Positions 1 to 6,573 of a DNA stretch of 12,629 nucleotides are shown one piece after another. The number at the start of each line of letters is the position of its first letter. The first letter of the stretch is position 1. Under the pieces are notes generated by a model that worked only from the letters and a program-made list of their open reading frames with translations, did no database searches and was not told the origin of the DNA. Position numbers and translations under genes: made by a program. Origin of the DNA: Lichenicola sp964658455 (GTDB lineage Bacteria > Pseudomonadota > Alphaproteobacteria > Acetobacterales > Acetobacteraceae); NCBI GenBank assembly GCA_964658455.1, contig CAZZZA010000090.1, positions 1 through 12,629 of the forward strand, read 5' to 3'.

Positions 1-21
1 GGCCCGGCGATCAGCCGGGCC
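1..21 (-). terminator. Hairpin over the stop codon of the EEP gene, possible terminator
   Basis: Two perfectly complementary 8-base arms (GGCCCGGC and GCCGGGCC) flank a 5-base loop, and the loop and right arm contain the TGA stop of the minus-strand EEP nuclease gene. A strong GC stem exactly at a gene end suggests a Rho-independent terminator or a 3' stabilising hairpin. The U-tract needed for an intrinsic terminator would lie beyond the left window edge, so termination cannot be confirmed. Confidence 0.35.
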
Positions 22-880
22 GCAGCGCGATCGACACCGGGCAATGGTCGGAGAGCCGCTCCTTCATCTCCGGCGCCGTCTCCCGATAGACCATCACCCG
101 CAGGCTGTCCGGCACCACCCAGTCCGCCGCCGGGCCGCCGAGCAGGATCTGGTCGATGAAATCCTCGCCGCCCCAGCACGGGCTGGCATGGCCGGCAGTG
201 GCGACGCGTATCGGCGCCGCCTGTTCCAGCCCCTGCAGCAGCAGGTCCTGCGGCTTGAGGCGGCGGTTGAAATCGCCCAGCACCACGAACGGCACCCGCT
301 CGGCGGCGCGCGCCGCGATCCAGGCCTGCAGCACCGGCAGCTGGGCGGCGAGCGCCTGGCAGGCGGGCCGGGGCGAGGTCTGCAGCGCGCCCTCGAAGCA
401 GCCGCTCTTGAGATGCACCGCCAGCACCCTGACCGCCACCCCGTCCAGCGTCAGCGTCGCATCGAGACCCGACCGCAGATGGTGCTGTGCCGATGGCGGC
501 GTCACGTCGAGCGCGGTGAGGTCGGGATGGCGCTCGACGCTGACCCCGCGCGCCACCACCAGCGCCACCTTCTGCACCACCGCGTCGCCGGTGATCAGCA
601 CCTGGTAGCGCTGCGCCGGGAAGATGCGCGCCACCAGCGCCGCGTCGTCGACCTCCTCGAGTGCGGCGACGGTCGGCGCCAGGCGCGACGCGTAGCCGGC
701 CAGGGTCGCCACGTCGTCGTCGCGTTTCGGCGCCGCATCCTCCGGCAGCCCGGTGCCGCGCTGGGTCAGCCATTCCATGTTCCAGGTGGAGAACCTGACC
801 GCCGCCTGCGCCGATGCCGCCGGGGCCATCGGGGCCGCCGCCGCCAGCAGCCAAGCCGCGGCCGCCGCGACCGGCCTCAC
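11..880 (-). CDS. Exported endonuclease/exonuclease/phosphatase (EEP) family protein
   Basis: A 289-residue protein. It begins with a signal peptide of about 24 residues (Arg at position 2, an Ala/Leu-rich core, then ASA-Q), so it probably acts in the periplasm or outside the cell. The rest carries the metal-dependent EEP (DNase I-like) active-site set: N34 in TWNMEWL, E75/E76 in ALEEV, H156 in HLKSG, D203/N205 in GDFN, D243 in FIDQIL and D278/H279 in SDHCP. All expected catalytic residues are present, so an active phosphodiesterase or nuclease is likely. The substrate (DNA, RNA, nucleotides or phospholipid headgroups) cannot be told from sequence. I chose the GTG at 880-878 because it overlaps the carbonic anhydrase stop as GTGA and gives an intact signal peptide; the open frame continues upstream only as antisense to that gene. 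No clear ribosome-binding site precedes it, which suggests translational coupling to the gene before it. Confidence 0.85.
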   Translation of the reverse strand: MRPVAAAAAWLLAAAAPMAPAASAQAAVRFSTWNMEWLTQRGTGLPEDAAPKRDDDVATLAGYASRLAPTVAALEEVDDAALVARIFPAQRYQVLITGDAVVQKVALVVARGVSVERHPDLTALDVTPPSAQHHLRSGLDATLTLDGVAVRVLAVHLKSGCFEGALQTSPRPACQALAAQLPVLQAWIAARAAERVPFVVLGDFNRRLKPQDLLLQGLEQAAPIRVATAGHASPCWGGEDFIDQILLGGPAADWVVPDSLRVMVYRETAPEMKERLSDHCPVSIALRPG

Positions 881-1563
881 GAGGCGGCGTTCCGCAACCC
901 GGCCAGGGCCGCCTCGATGGTGCCGGCCTGTCGCGTATGTCCGTCGAACACGCCGACCCGCCCGGTGGCGATGTCGTACAGCCAGCCCATCAGCATCAGC
1001 CTGCCGGCCGCGACCGCGGACGCGACCGCCGGATGGCTGCGCAGATGGTCGAGCTGCAGCAGCACGTTCTGTTCCGCGAGCGCGTTGACGGCGGCGTCGC
1101 CCTCCAGGCCGGGATGCAGCGTCGCGCACACCGCCTGCGCCGCCGCGGCGTTGCGCAGCCAGCTCGACACGGTCGGCATCTGGTCCAGGCCGGACCCGGC
1201 GGGGTCGCGCATCGCCTTCATCGCGCCGCAGTCGGAATGGCCGCAGACCACGATGTGCTTCACCCGCAGCGCCAGCACCGCATATTCGATCGCCGCCGAG
1301 ACGCCGCCCAGCATCTCGCCATAGGCCGGCACGATGTTGCCGATGTTGCGCAGCACGAAGATCTCGCCGGGCGGCTGCTGGGTGATCATGCTCGGACTGA
1401 CCCGGCTGTCGGCGCAGGTGATCAGCAGCGTATGCGGCGACTGGCCCGCCGCCAGCTGGTCGAACAGCGCGCGCTTGGCGGGGAACACCCGGTCGCCGAA
1501 ATCGCGCACGCCCTCCAGCAGGGCGATCATCTCGGGATGGGAATGTGCCGTCCGATCGGTCAT
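877..1563 (-). CDS. Beta-class carbonic anhydrase
   Basis: A 228-residue cytoplasmic zinc enzyme that interconverts CO2 and bicarbonate. The beta-class zinc site is complete: C50, D52 and R54 in CADSR, and H109 and C112 in CGHSDCG. Other family blocks are present, including VLRNIGNIVP (70-79), GGVSAAIEYAV (86-96) and the SSWLRNA segment. The length matches the usual 200-230 residues and there is no signal peptide. The ATG at 1563-1561 has a GGAG five bases upstream. The gene is divergent from the nadQ-like gene, with a 135-bp region between the two starts, and its TGA overlaps the GTG of the following exported EEP gene by four bases. Carbonic anhydrases of this class often supply bicarbonate to carboxylating enzymes, but nothing nearby shows which one. 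I give no symbol because several paralogues (can, cynT) share these motifs. Confidence 0.93.
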   Translation of the reverse strand: MTDRTAHSHPEMIALLEGVRDFGDRVFPAKRALFDQLAAGQSPHTLLITCADSRVSPSMITQQPPGEIFVLRNIGNIVPAYGEMLGGVSAAIEYAVLALRVKHIVVCGHSDCGAMKAMRDPAGSGLDQMPTVSSWLRNAAAAQAVCATLHPGLEGDAAVNALAEQNVLLQLDHLRSHPAVASAVAAGRLMLMGWLYDIATGRVGVFDGHTRQAGTIEAALAGLRNAAS

Positions 1564-1651
1564 GCTCGCTCCGGGCAGAAATCACCAGCGCCTGACCGTT
1601 TCGCTGCCCGGTTCCGGCGGCGGACGCAAGACCGGATCGACCGCAGCGCCT

Positions 1652-1656
1652 GGAGG
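1652..1656 (+). promoter_or_regulatory. Strong ribosome-binding site upstream of the nadQ leader ORF
   Basis: GGAGG lies 10 bases before an ATG at 1667. It is the only convincing Shine-Dalgarno sequence ahead of the nadQ-like gene. The nadQ ATG at 1699 is 42 bases further on and is preceded only by GCTGGCCGGC. Confidence 0.45.
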
Positions 1657-1666
1657 CACCGCCCGC

Positions 1667-1702
1667 ATGATGCACGCAGACCGGGATCGCTGGCCGGCAT
1701 GA
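1667..1702 (+). CDS. Putative 11-residue leader peptide overlapping the nadQ start
   Basis: A short frame encodes MMHADRDRWPA and ends in a TGA that shares bases with the nadQ ATG (ATGA at 1699-1702). It has the good GGAGG ribosome-binding site that nadQ itself lacks. This is the usual layout of a translationally coupled upstream ORF, in which ribosomes ending the leader restart at nadQ. The peptide resembles nothing I recognise and has no codon run that would indicate attenuation. A chance ORF of this length is easy to find in GC-rich DNA, so the support is the combination of ribosome-binding site and exact overlap. Confidence 0.35.
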   Translation: MMHADRDRWPA

Positions 1703-2601
1703 CCGAGGTCGCGCTCAAGGCCGACCTGACCGCGGTGCTGGTGGCGGTGCAGGGGCCGGTGCCGCTGGTGCTGACGCTCGACGAGACCGGCGCGCTGCCG
1801 TCCGGACCGCTGGCGCCGGAGCACCGCTCGATCCAGGCGGGCCTGCGTTCCTGGGTCGAGCAGACCACCGGCCATCCGCTCGGTCATGTCGAGCAGCTCT
1901 ACACCTTCGCCGATCGCGACCGCTCGCGCGGCGGCCCGGACGCCGACAGCGTGCGGGCGATCTCGATCAGCTACCTGGCGCTGACCCGCTCCGGTCCGGA
2001 CGAGACCGGCTGGGTCGAGTGGTACGGCCATTTCCCGTGGGAGGATCAGCGCGGCGAGGCCGGGCGGCGCATCGCGGCGCACCTGGCGCGGCGCCTGTCG
2101 CTCTGGTGCGACGCCGCGTCCGGCGCGGAAGCCGACCGCCGCCGCCGCCGCACCCGGATCGCGTTCGGCCTCGATGCCTGGGAGGACGAGCTGGTGCTGC
2201 AACGCTACGAGCTGCTCTACGAGGCCGGCCTGGTCGCGGAGGCGGGGGCACAGGCCGGCGAGAATACCGGCCGCGCGATGCCGCGCGACCATCGCCGCAT
2301 CCTGGCCACCGGCATCGCCAGGCTGCGCGCGAAGATCAAGTACCGGCCGGTGTTCTTCGAGTTGCTCGCCGACACCTTCACCTTTCTCGAACTGCAGGAC
2401 ACGGTCGAGGCGTTGTCCGGGGTGCGGCTGCACAAGCCGAACTTCCGCCGGCTGATCGCACAGCAGCGGCTGATCGAGGAGACCGGCATGATCAGCGCGC
2501 AGCGTCCCGGCCGGCCGGCGAAACTGTTCCGCTTCCGGCGCGAGATCGTCGAGGCGCGCGCCATCGCCGGCACCAAGCTGCCGGTCCTGCCGCCACGCTA
2601 G
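1699..2601 (+). CDS. nadQ: NadQ/NrtR-like transcriptional regulator of NAD synthesis
   Basis: A 300-residue predicted DNA-binding regulator. Residues 1-135 resemble a Nudix-type fold (strand TAVLVAV at 11-17, then LRSWVEQTTG at 49-58 where the Nudix box should be). The REXXEE catalytic pattern is degraded, which suggests ligand sensing rather than hydrolysis. Residues 215-280 form a winged-helix segment with the KxNFRR block (246-251) and the GRPAKLFRF wing (271-279), as seen in NrtR-type regulators. Comparative genomics describes this alphaproteobacterial COG4111-type protein, NadQ, as the repressor of nadABC. The complete nadABC set 3 kb downstream, with a palindrome before nadA, supports the assignment. 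The ATG at 1699 is the only plausible start in frame and has no ribosome-binding site of its own; it overlaps the stop of a small leader ORF. The family is assigned from remembered sequence pattern, and the effector (NAD or a precursor) is not visible. Confidence 0.75.
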   Translation: MTEVALKADLTAVLVAVQGPVPLVLTLDETGALPSGPLAPEHRSIQAGLRSWVEQTTGHPLGHVEQLYTFADRDRSRGGPDADSVRAISISYLALTRSGPDETGWVEWYGHFPWEDQRGEAGRRIAAHLARRLSLWCDAASGAEADRRRRRTRIAFGLDAWEDELVLQRYELLYEAGLVAEAGAQAGENTGRAMPRDHRRILATGIARLRAKIKYRPVFFELLADTFTFLELQDTVEALSGVRLHKPNFRRLIAQQRLIEETGMISAQRPGRPAKLFRFRREIVEARAIAGTKLPVLPPR

Positions 2602-2638
2602 GGCGCTCGAGCGAACCATGCTTTCCGACCATCGCCAG

Positions 2639-2644
2639 AGGAGA
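2639..2644 (+). promoter_or_regulatory. Ribosome-binding site that fixes the RNase T2 start
   Basis: AGGAGA ends nine bases before the ATG at 2654. It favours that start over an in-frame ATG at 2618, which would add 12 charged residues before the signal peptide. Confidence 0.6.
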
Positions 2645-2653
2645 CGAACGACC

Positions 2654-3388
2654 ATGCGGTTCCGCCTTTCTGCCTGCTGTCTGCTGATGCTCGCCTGGTC
2701 CGGGGCGGCCCGGGCCGCGGTGCCGCCGCTGAACCCGGCAATGCACGACGATTTCGACCACTACACGCTGGCGCTGACCTGGCAGCCCGGCTTCTGCGCC
2801 GATGGCAGCTGTCTCGACGACACGCCGCGGACGCCGTTGATCGGGCTGCACGGGCTGTGGGCCTCGCTGCCGAGGAGCCTGTCGGATCGCGGCATCGTCG
2901 ACCGGCAATGGTGGGGCCGGGGCTGCGACTATTTCCATCGTAGCCGCGCCTATCCGTCGCTGCCGGTCGGCGTCAGGCGCGCGCTCGATGCCACCATGCC
3001 GCACACCAGGGGCAACCTGCTGCGCCACGAATTCGACAAGCACGTGCAGTGCATGGGCTATGACACCACGGGGTTCTTCCAGACCGAGCTTGCGATGCGC
3101 GACGCGGTCGCGGCCACCCCGTTCGCGACCGAACTCGCCGCCCATGCCGGCCAGAGCGTCAGCCGCGATGCCGTACTCGCCGCCTTCGCCCGCAGCTTCC
3201 GCATCGACCGGCCGCGCGCGCTGCAGCTGCAGTGCCATAACGAACGGTCCGGGCAGGCGGTGCTGGCCCAGCTCTGGATCACGGTGCGCAGCGACCTGCT
3301 GGCGGATTTCCCGGCGCCGTCGAGCCTGATGGATTCGCCGGTGCCGCAGGACAACTGCCCAGCCAGCTTCACCGTGCCGGCCTGGTGA
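2654..3388 (+). CDS. Secreted ribonuclease T2 family protein
   Basis: A 244-residue protein with a signal peptide of about 21 residues (RFR, a hydrophobic core, then ARA-AVP), so it is exported. Both RNase T2 catalytic blocks are present: CAS I as GLHGLW (64-69, catalytic H66) and CAS II as HEFDKH (125-130, with H125, E126, K129 and H130). The LTWQPGFC strand (41-48) is also typical. Six cysteines remain after processing (48, 53, 91, 133, 194, 235), enough for three disulfides in the periplasm. RNase T2 enzymes cleave single-stranded RNA through 2',3'-cyclic phosphates without a metal; bacterial members such as RNase I are periplasmic. CAS I lacks the usual proline after HGLW (here HGLWAS). 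The gene starts 52 bp after the nadQ-like gene on the same strand, so it may share its transcript. It could serve scavenging of phosphate or nucleosides from RNA. Confidence 0.88.
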   Translation: MRFRLSACCLLMLAWSGAARAAVPPLNPAMHDDFDHYTLALTWQPGFCADGSCLDDTPRTPLIGLHGLWASLPRSLSDRGIVDRQWWGRGCDYFHRSRAYPSLPVGVRRALDATMPHTRGNLLRHEFDKHVQCMGYDTTGFFQTELAMRDAVAATPFATELAAHAGQSVSRDAVLAAFARSFRIDRPRALQLQCHNERSGQAVLAQLWITVRSDLLADFPAPSSLMDSPVPQDNCPASFTVPAW

Positions 3389-3398
3389 CCCGCAGATA

Positions 3399-3413
3399 GT
3401 TGACAAAGTCAAC
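3399..3413 (+). promoter_or_regulatory. Perfect palindrome, probable MarR-type operator overlapping a -35 box
   Basis: GTTGACAAAGTCAAC consists of two perfect 6-base arms around AAA, centred 29 bp before the MarR-GNAT start. TTGACA (3400-3405) inside it is a perfect -35 hexamer. With a 17-bp spacer the -10 would be GCCGAT (3423-3428), which is poor. MarR proteins typically bind short palindromes over their own promoter, so autorepression is the simplest reading. Confidence 0.65.
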
Positions 3414-3434
3414 AAATCGCGCGCCGATGCGGGC

Positions 3435-4361
3435 ATGGAGCAGGCCATCACCGCGATCCGTCGATTCAACCGCTTCTACACCCAGGCGGTAGGCGCGCTC
3501 GATGCCCGCTTCCTCGACAGCGCGGTGACGCTGCCGGAGGCGCGTCTGCTGTTCGAGATCGGCGGCAGCGCCCCGGTGGCGGCCCGGGCGCTGCAGGCCG
3601 GGCTGGACATGGATGGCGGCTATGTCAGCCGGATCCTGGCGCGGTTCGAGGGCCGCGGCTGGATCACCCGGCTGCCGGATCCGGGCGACGCCCGCGCGCG
3701 GCTGATCGCGCTGACGCCGGACGGGCAGGCGGTGCTGGACGTGATCGACACGCGTCAACGGCAGGCGGTGGCGGCGATGCTCGACCGGCTGGGCCCGGTG
3801 CAGCGCGACGACCTCACCAGGGCGCTGACCATGGCCCGGCTGCTGCTCGGGCCGGAAACCGCGTCGTGCGTCACCGTCCGGCCGTTTGCGACCGGCGACA
3901 TGGGCGCGATCGCCTCGCGCCAGGCCCGGCTCTACGCCGACAGCCATGGCTGGGGCCGGGAACTCGAGGTGATCGAGGGCCAGGTGACCACCGAGTTCCT
4001 GCGCGACTTCAAACCCGGCCGCGAACAGGGCTGGGTGGCGGAACTCGACGGGGTGATGGCGGGCTCGGTGCTGCTGACCGACGAGGGCGGCGGCACCGCG
4101 CGGCTGCGGCTGCTCTATGTCGAGCCGTTCGCGCGCGGCCGCGGCATCGGCGCGCGGCTCGTCGATGCCTGCGTCGCCTTCGCCGGTCCGGCAGGCTTCG
4201 ATCGCATCACGCTCTGGACCCATACCGTGTTAGAGGAGGCAAGGCGCCTGTATGCGCGCCACGGCTTCGTGCTGGTCGAGACGGCGATGCACGAGGCGTT
4301 CGGCGTGCCGCTGCAGGGCGAGACCTGGATGCGCGCGCTGGGGCAACCCGACCCGGTTTGA
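3435..4361 (+). CDS. MarR-family regulator fused to a GNAT acetyltransferase
   Basis: A 308-residue two-domain protein. Residues 1-140 are a MarR winged helix: the recognition region around DMDGGYVSRILARFEGRGWI (58-77), then a wing PDPGDARARLIALTPDG (81-97). Residues 146-300 are a GNAT domain with the acetyl-CoA loop LLYVEPFARGRGIGARLV (226-243, core RGRGIG) and the LYARHGF segment (272-278). Such HTH-GNAT fusions are a recurrent bacterial family. Their acetyl acceptor is generally unknown, and small-molecule acetylation or ligand-sensing roles are both possible. The perfect palindrome just upstream suggests it represses itself. The ATG at 3435 has no Shine-Dalgarno sequence. If TTGACA at 3400 is the -35 box, transcription would begin close to this ATG, so a leaderless mRNA is possible. 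The NiCoT permease gene follows after 59 bp and could be co-transcribed. Confidence 0.88.
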   Translation: MEQAITAIRRFNRFYTQAVGALDARFLDSAVTLPEARLLFEIGGSAPVAARALQAGLDMDGGYVSRILARFEGRGWITRLPDPGDARARLIALTPDGQAVLDVIDTRQRQAVAAMLDRLGPVQRDDLTRALTMARLLLGPETASCVTVRPFATGDMGAIASRQARLYADSHGWGRELEVIEGQVTTEFLRDFKPGREQGWVAELDGVMAGSVLLTDEGGGTARLRLLYVEPFARGRGIGARLVDACVAFAGPAGFDRITLWTHTVLEEARRLYARHGFVLVETAMHEAFGVPLQGETWMRALGQPDPV

Positions 4362-4420
4362 AGCCGGCGGCGGGCGGGCTATTGCTCGCAGGGCGCAACC
4401 GGCGAGGTCTCAGCTTTCCC

Positions 4421-5485
4421 ATGCCTGACAAAGAAGCGCCGCGCGCGGCCGGCCAGGGCGGCCTGATGCCGCGGATCGCCGCGCTCTACGGGCTGCTGCT
4501 CGCCGGCAACCTGCTCGCCTGGTGGTGGGCGTTCGTCGCCTTCCACGGCCAGCCGCTGCTGCTCAGCACCGGGCTGCTGGCCTGGGGGTTCGGGCTGCGT
4601 CACGCCGTCGATGCCGATCACATCGCCGCGATCGACAACGTGACCCGCAAGCTGATGCAGGATGGCGGGCGGCCGGTCGCCGTCGGCTGCTATTTCGCCA
4701 TCGGCCATTCGCTGGTGGTGCTGATCGTCGCAGCCCTGGTGGCGGCCACCGCGAGCGCCCTGCAGACCCGCTTCGATTCCTGGCGCGGCGTCGGCGGGCT
4801 GGTCTCCAGCTCGGTCTCCGCCCTGTTCCTGTTCCTGATCGCGGCGATGAACCTCGTCATCCTGCGCCAGGTGTGGCGCGCGTTCGCCCAGGTGCGGCGC
4901 GGCGGGCCCTATCCCGCCGACGACATGGAGCGGCTGCTGAACCAGCGCGGCCTGCTGGCGCGGCTGTTCAGGCCGCTGTTCCGGCTGGTGTCGCGAAGCT
5001 GGCACATGCTGCCGCTCGGCTTCCTGTTCGGGCTCGGCTTCGACACCGCCACCGAGGTGAGCCTGCTCGGCGTCTCCGCCACCCAGGCCGCGAACGGGGT
5101 CTCGATCTGGTCGGTGCTGGTGTTCCCGGCGCTGTTCGCCGCCGGCATGACGCTGGTCGACAGCACCGACGGCATCCTGATGCTCGGCGCCTATGACTGG
5201 GCGTTCGTGCGGCCGGTGCGCAAGCTGTACTACAACCTGACCATTACCCTGGTGTCGGTGCTGGTGGCGATCCTGATCGGCGGCATCGAGGCGCTCGGCC
5301 TGCTCGCGGCCCGGCTCGGCCTGACCGGCCCGGTCTGGGCGGCGATCGGCCGGCTGAACGAGCATGCCAACGATCTCGGCTTCTGCATCATCGGCCTTTT
5401 CCTGCTCGCCTGGGCGCTGTCGTGGCTGATCTACCGGGTGTGGGGGTTCGAGCGGCTGGAGGGCGCCGGCCAGGGCGTCGGATAG
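4421..5485 (+). CDS. NiCoT-family nickel/cobalt permease (HoxN/NixA type)
   Basis: A 354-residue inner-membrane protein with about eight hydrophobic segments (for example 20-42, 51-65, 88-112, 127-149, 197-216, 230-246, 273-298, 320-340). The NiCoT signature RHAVDADHI (60-68) in helix II is intact, along with YFAIGHSLVV (91-100), LGFDTATEVSLL (205-216) and TLVDSTDGILM (244-254). These residues carry the metal-binding His and Asp. Members import Ni2+ and/or Co2+ at high affinity using the membrane potential; the signatures do not tell which metal is preferred here. I chose the ATG at 4421, which gives a short charged N-terminus before the first helix. A second ATG at 4466 (MPRIAALYG) is possible, and neither has a strong ribosome-binding site. 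No cobalamin riboswitch fits in the 59-bp space upstream. Transcription is predicted to stop at the terminator starting 46 bp after the stop codon. Confidence 0.92.
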   Translation: MPDKEAPRAAGQGGLMPRIAALYGLLLAGNLLAWWWAFVAFHGQPLLLSTGLLAWGFGLRHAVDADHIAAIDNVTRKLMQDGGRPVAVGCYFAIGHSLVVLIVAALVAATASALQTRFDSWRGVGGLVSSSVSALFLFLIAAMNLVILRQVWRAFAQVRRGGPYPADDMERLLNQRGLLARLFRPLFRLVSRSWHMLPLGFLFGLGFDTATEVSLLGVSATQAANGVSIWSVLVFPALFAAGMTLVDSTDGILMLGAYDWAFVRPVRKLYYNLTITLVSVLVAILIGGIEALGLLAARLGLTGPVWAAIGRLNEHANDLGFCIIGLFLLAWALSWLIYRVWGFERLEGAGQGVG

Positions 5486-5530
5486 GGCGCCGCTCTTGAC
5501 GAAATCCCGCCGATACCCATCATCTAGCAC

Positions 5531-5553
5531 AGGCGCCGGTCGGCGCTTTTTTT
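5531..5553 (+). terminator. Rho-independent terminator after the NiCoT gene
   Basis: The arms AGGCGCC and GGCGCTT pair around the loop GGTC (five G-C pairs, then a G-U and an A-T pair). A run of seven T (5547-5553) overlaps the end of the stem. This is a canonical intrinsic terminator on the plus strand, and it separates the NiCoT transcript from the nad operon. Confidence 0.8.
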
Positions 5554-5563
5554 CCGGCCACCC

Positions 5564-5584
5564 TTATACTCAGTCTGAGAATTA
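5564..5584 (+). promoter_or_regulatory. Probable NadQ operator overlapping the nadA promoter
   Basis: A 21-bp imperfect palindrome centred on T5574 has a perfect core, CTCAG-T-CTGAG. The outer arms, TTATA and AATTA (the latter reading TAATT on the other strand), agree at three of five positions each. In total 8 of 10 positions match per arm. TATACT (5565-5570) inside it resembles a -10 box; no good -35 hexamer lies at the right distance, where the terminator stem sits. A repressor bound here would cover the -10 region and start site. The family link to NadQ rests on a nadQ-like gene in the same window and on nadABC being the known NadQ target. Confidence 0.7.
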
Positions 5585-5589
5585 GGAAG
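5584..5589 (+). promoter_or_regulatory. Ribosome-binding site selecting the GTG start of nadA
   Basis: AGGAAG lies six bases before GTG at 5596 and twelve before the in-frame ATG at 5602, so the GTG is preferred. It abuts the palindrome, sharing its last base. Confidence 0.6.
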
Positions 5590-5595
5590 ATCGAC

Positions 5596-6573
5596 GTGAA
5601 GATGGACGCGCTGGACGTGGTGTCGCCGCTCTACGACAAGGTCAGCCGGGTCATCCCGCCGGCGGAGTGGGCGACGTTCGCCGACGACATCGCCGCGATC
5701 CTGGAACTCAAGCGAAGCCGCAACGCGGTAATCCTGGCGCACAACTACCAGACCCCGGAGATCTTCCACTGCGTCGCCGACATCGTCGGCGACAGCCTGG
5801 CGCTGGCCCGCGAGGCGCAGAGCGTCGAGGCCGACGTGATCGTGATGGCCGGCGTGCATTTCATGGCCGAGACCGCCAAGCTGCTCAACCCGACCAAGAC
5901 GGTGCTGATCCCCGACCTGCGCGCCGGCTGCTCGCTGGCCGATTCCATCACCGCCGCTGACGTGCGGCTGCTGCGCGAGCGCTATCCCGGCGTGCCGGTC
6001 GTCACCTACGTCAACACCTCCGCGGCGGTGAAGGCGGAGAGCGACGTGTGCTGCACCTCCGGCAACGCCAGGCGCATCGTCGAGAGCTTGGGTTCCGACA
6101 GCGTGATCATGATCCCGGACGAATACCTGGCGCAGAACATCGCCAACGAGACCGGCATCAGGATGATCACCTGGGCCGGCCATTGCGAGGTGCATGAGCG
6201 CTTCACGCCGCAGGAGATCCGCCGCCTGCGCGCCGAGCATCCCGGCATCGTGGTGCTGGCCCATCCGGAGTGCCCGCCGGACGTGGTCGCCGAGGCGGAT
6301 TTCGCCGGCTCGACCGCGCACATGTCGGCCTATGTCGCCAGCGGCAAGGCCTCCCGCGTGGTGCTGATCACCGAATGCTCGATGAGCGACAACCTCGCTG
6401 TGATGCACCCCGACGTCAGCTTCATCCGGCCCTGCAACCTGTGCCCGCACATGAAGCGCATCACCCTGCCGTCGATTCGCGCCTGCCTGGAGAGCATGAC
6501 CACCGAGGTCACGATCGAGGCGCATCTGGCGGTCCGCGCCCGTCAGGCGGTCGAGCGGATGCTGGCGCTCTGA
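5596..6573 (+). CDS. nadA: Quinolinate synthase A
   Basis: A 325-residue cytoplasmic enzyme that condenses iminoaspartate with dihydroxyacetone phosphate to quinolinate, the second step of de novo NAD synthesis. The three conserved regions that supply [4Fe-4S] cysteines are present: GCSLADS (C112), WAGHCEVHERF (C197) and CNLCPHMK (C280/C283, C283 in the CPHMK block more likely the ligand). Substrate-site motifs are also clear: AHNYQ (48-52), YVNTSAAVKA (138-147), CCTSGNA (152-158), PDEYLAQN (174-181) and HPECP (223-227). The length is normal. A GTG start is chosen from ribosome-binding-site spacing; ATG at 5602 would remove two residues only. The gene is first of a tight operon: its TGA overlaps the nadB ATG by one base, which fits substrate handover of unstable iminoaspartate from NadB. 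The palindrome immediately upstream probably controls it. Confidence 0.97.
   Translation: MKMDALDVVSPLYDKVSRVIPPAEWATFADDIAAILELKRSRNAVILAHNYQTPEIFHCVADIVGDSLALAREAQSVEADVIVMAGVHFMAETAKLLNPTKTVLIPDLRAGCSLADSITAADVRLLRERYPGVPVVTYVNTSAAVKAESDVCCTSGNARRIVESLGSDSVIMIPDEYLAQNIANETGIRMITWAGHCEVHERFTPQEIRRLRAEHPGIVVLAHPECPPDVVAEADFAGSTAHMSAYVASGKASRVVLITECSMSDNLAVMHPDVSFIRPCNLCPHMKRITLPSIRACLESMTTEVTIEAHLAVRARQAVERMLAL

Noticed and set aside
1564..1698. NadQ-type palindrome in the divergent carbonic anhydrase/nadQ region
   Set aside because: No CTCAG-N-CTGAG-like core or other convincing palindrome was found there, so autoregulation of nadQ through this site is not supported.
1582..2655. Minus-strand frame opposite the nadQ-like gene, and plus-strand frames across 44-1324
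   Set aside because: These are antisense shadows of nadQ, the carbonic anhydrase gene and the EEP gene, and they lack any family signature.
4362..4420. Possible cobalamin or nickel riboswitch before the permease gene
   Set aside because: 59 bp is too short for a cobalamin riboswitch. Only a small GC hairpin without a T-run is visible.
5000..5014. TGGCAC followed by a GC-rich stretch, resembling a sigma-54 -24 element
   Set aside because: No TTGC at the required distance, and it lies inside the permease coding region.
5495..5526. CTTGACG upstream of the terminator as a nadA -35 box
   Set aside because: No convincing -10 follows at 16-18 bp, and transcripts starting there would run into the terminator at 5531-5553.
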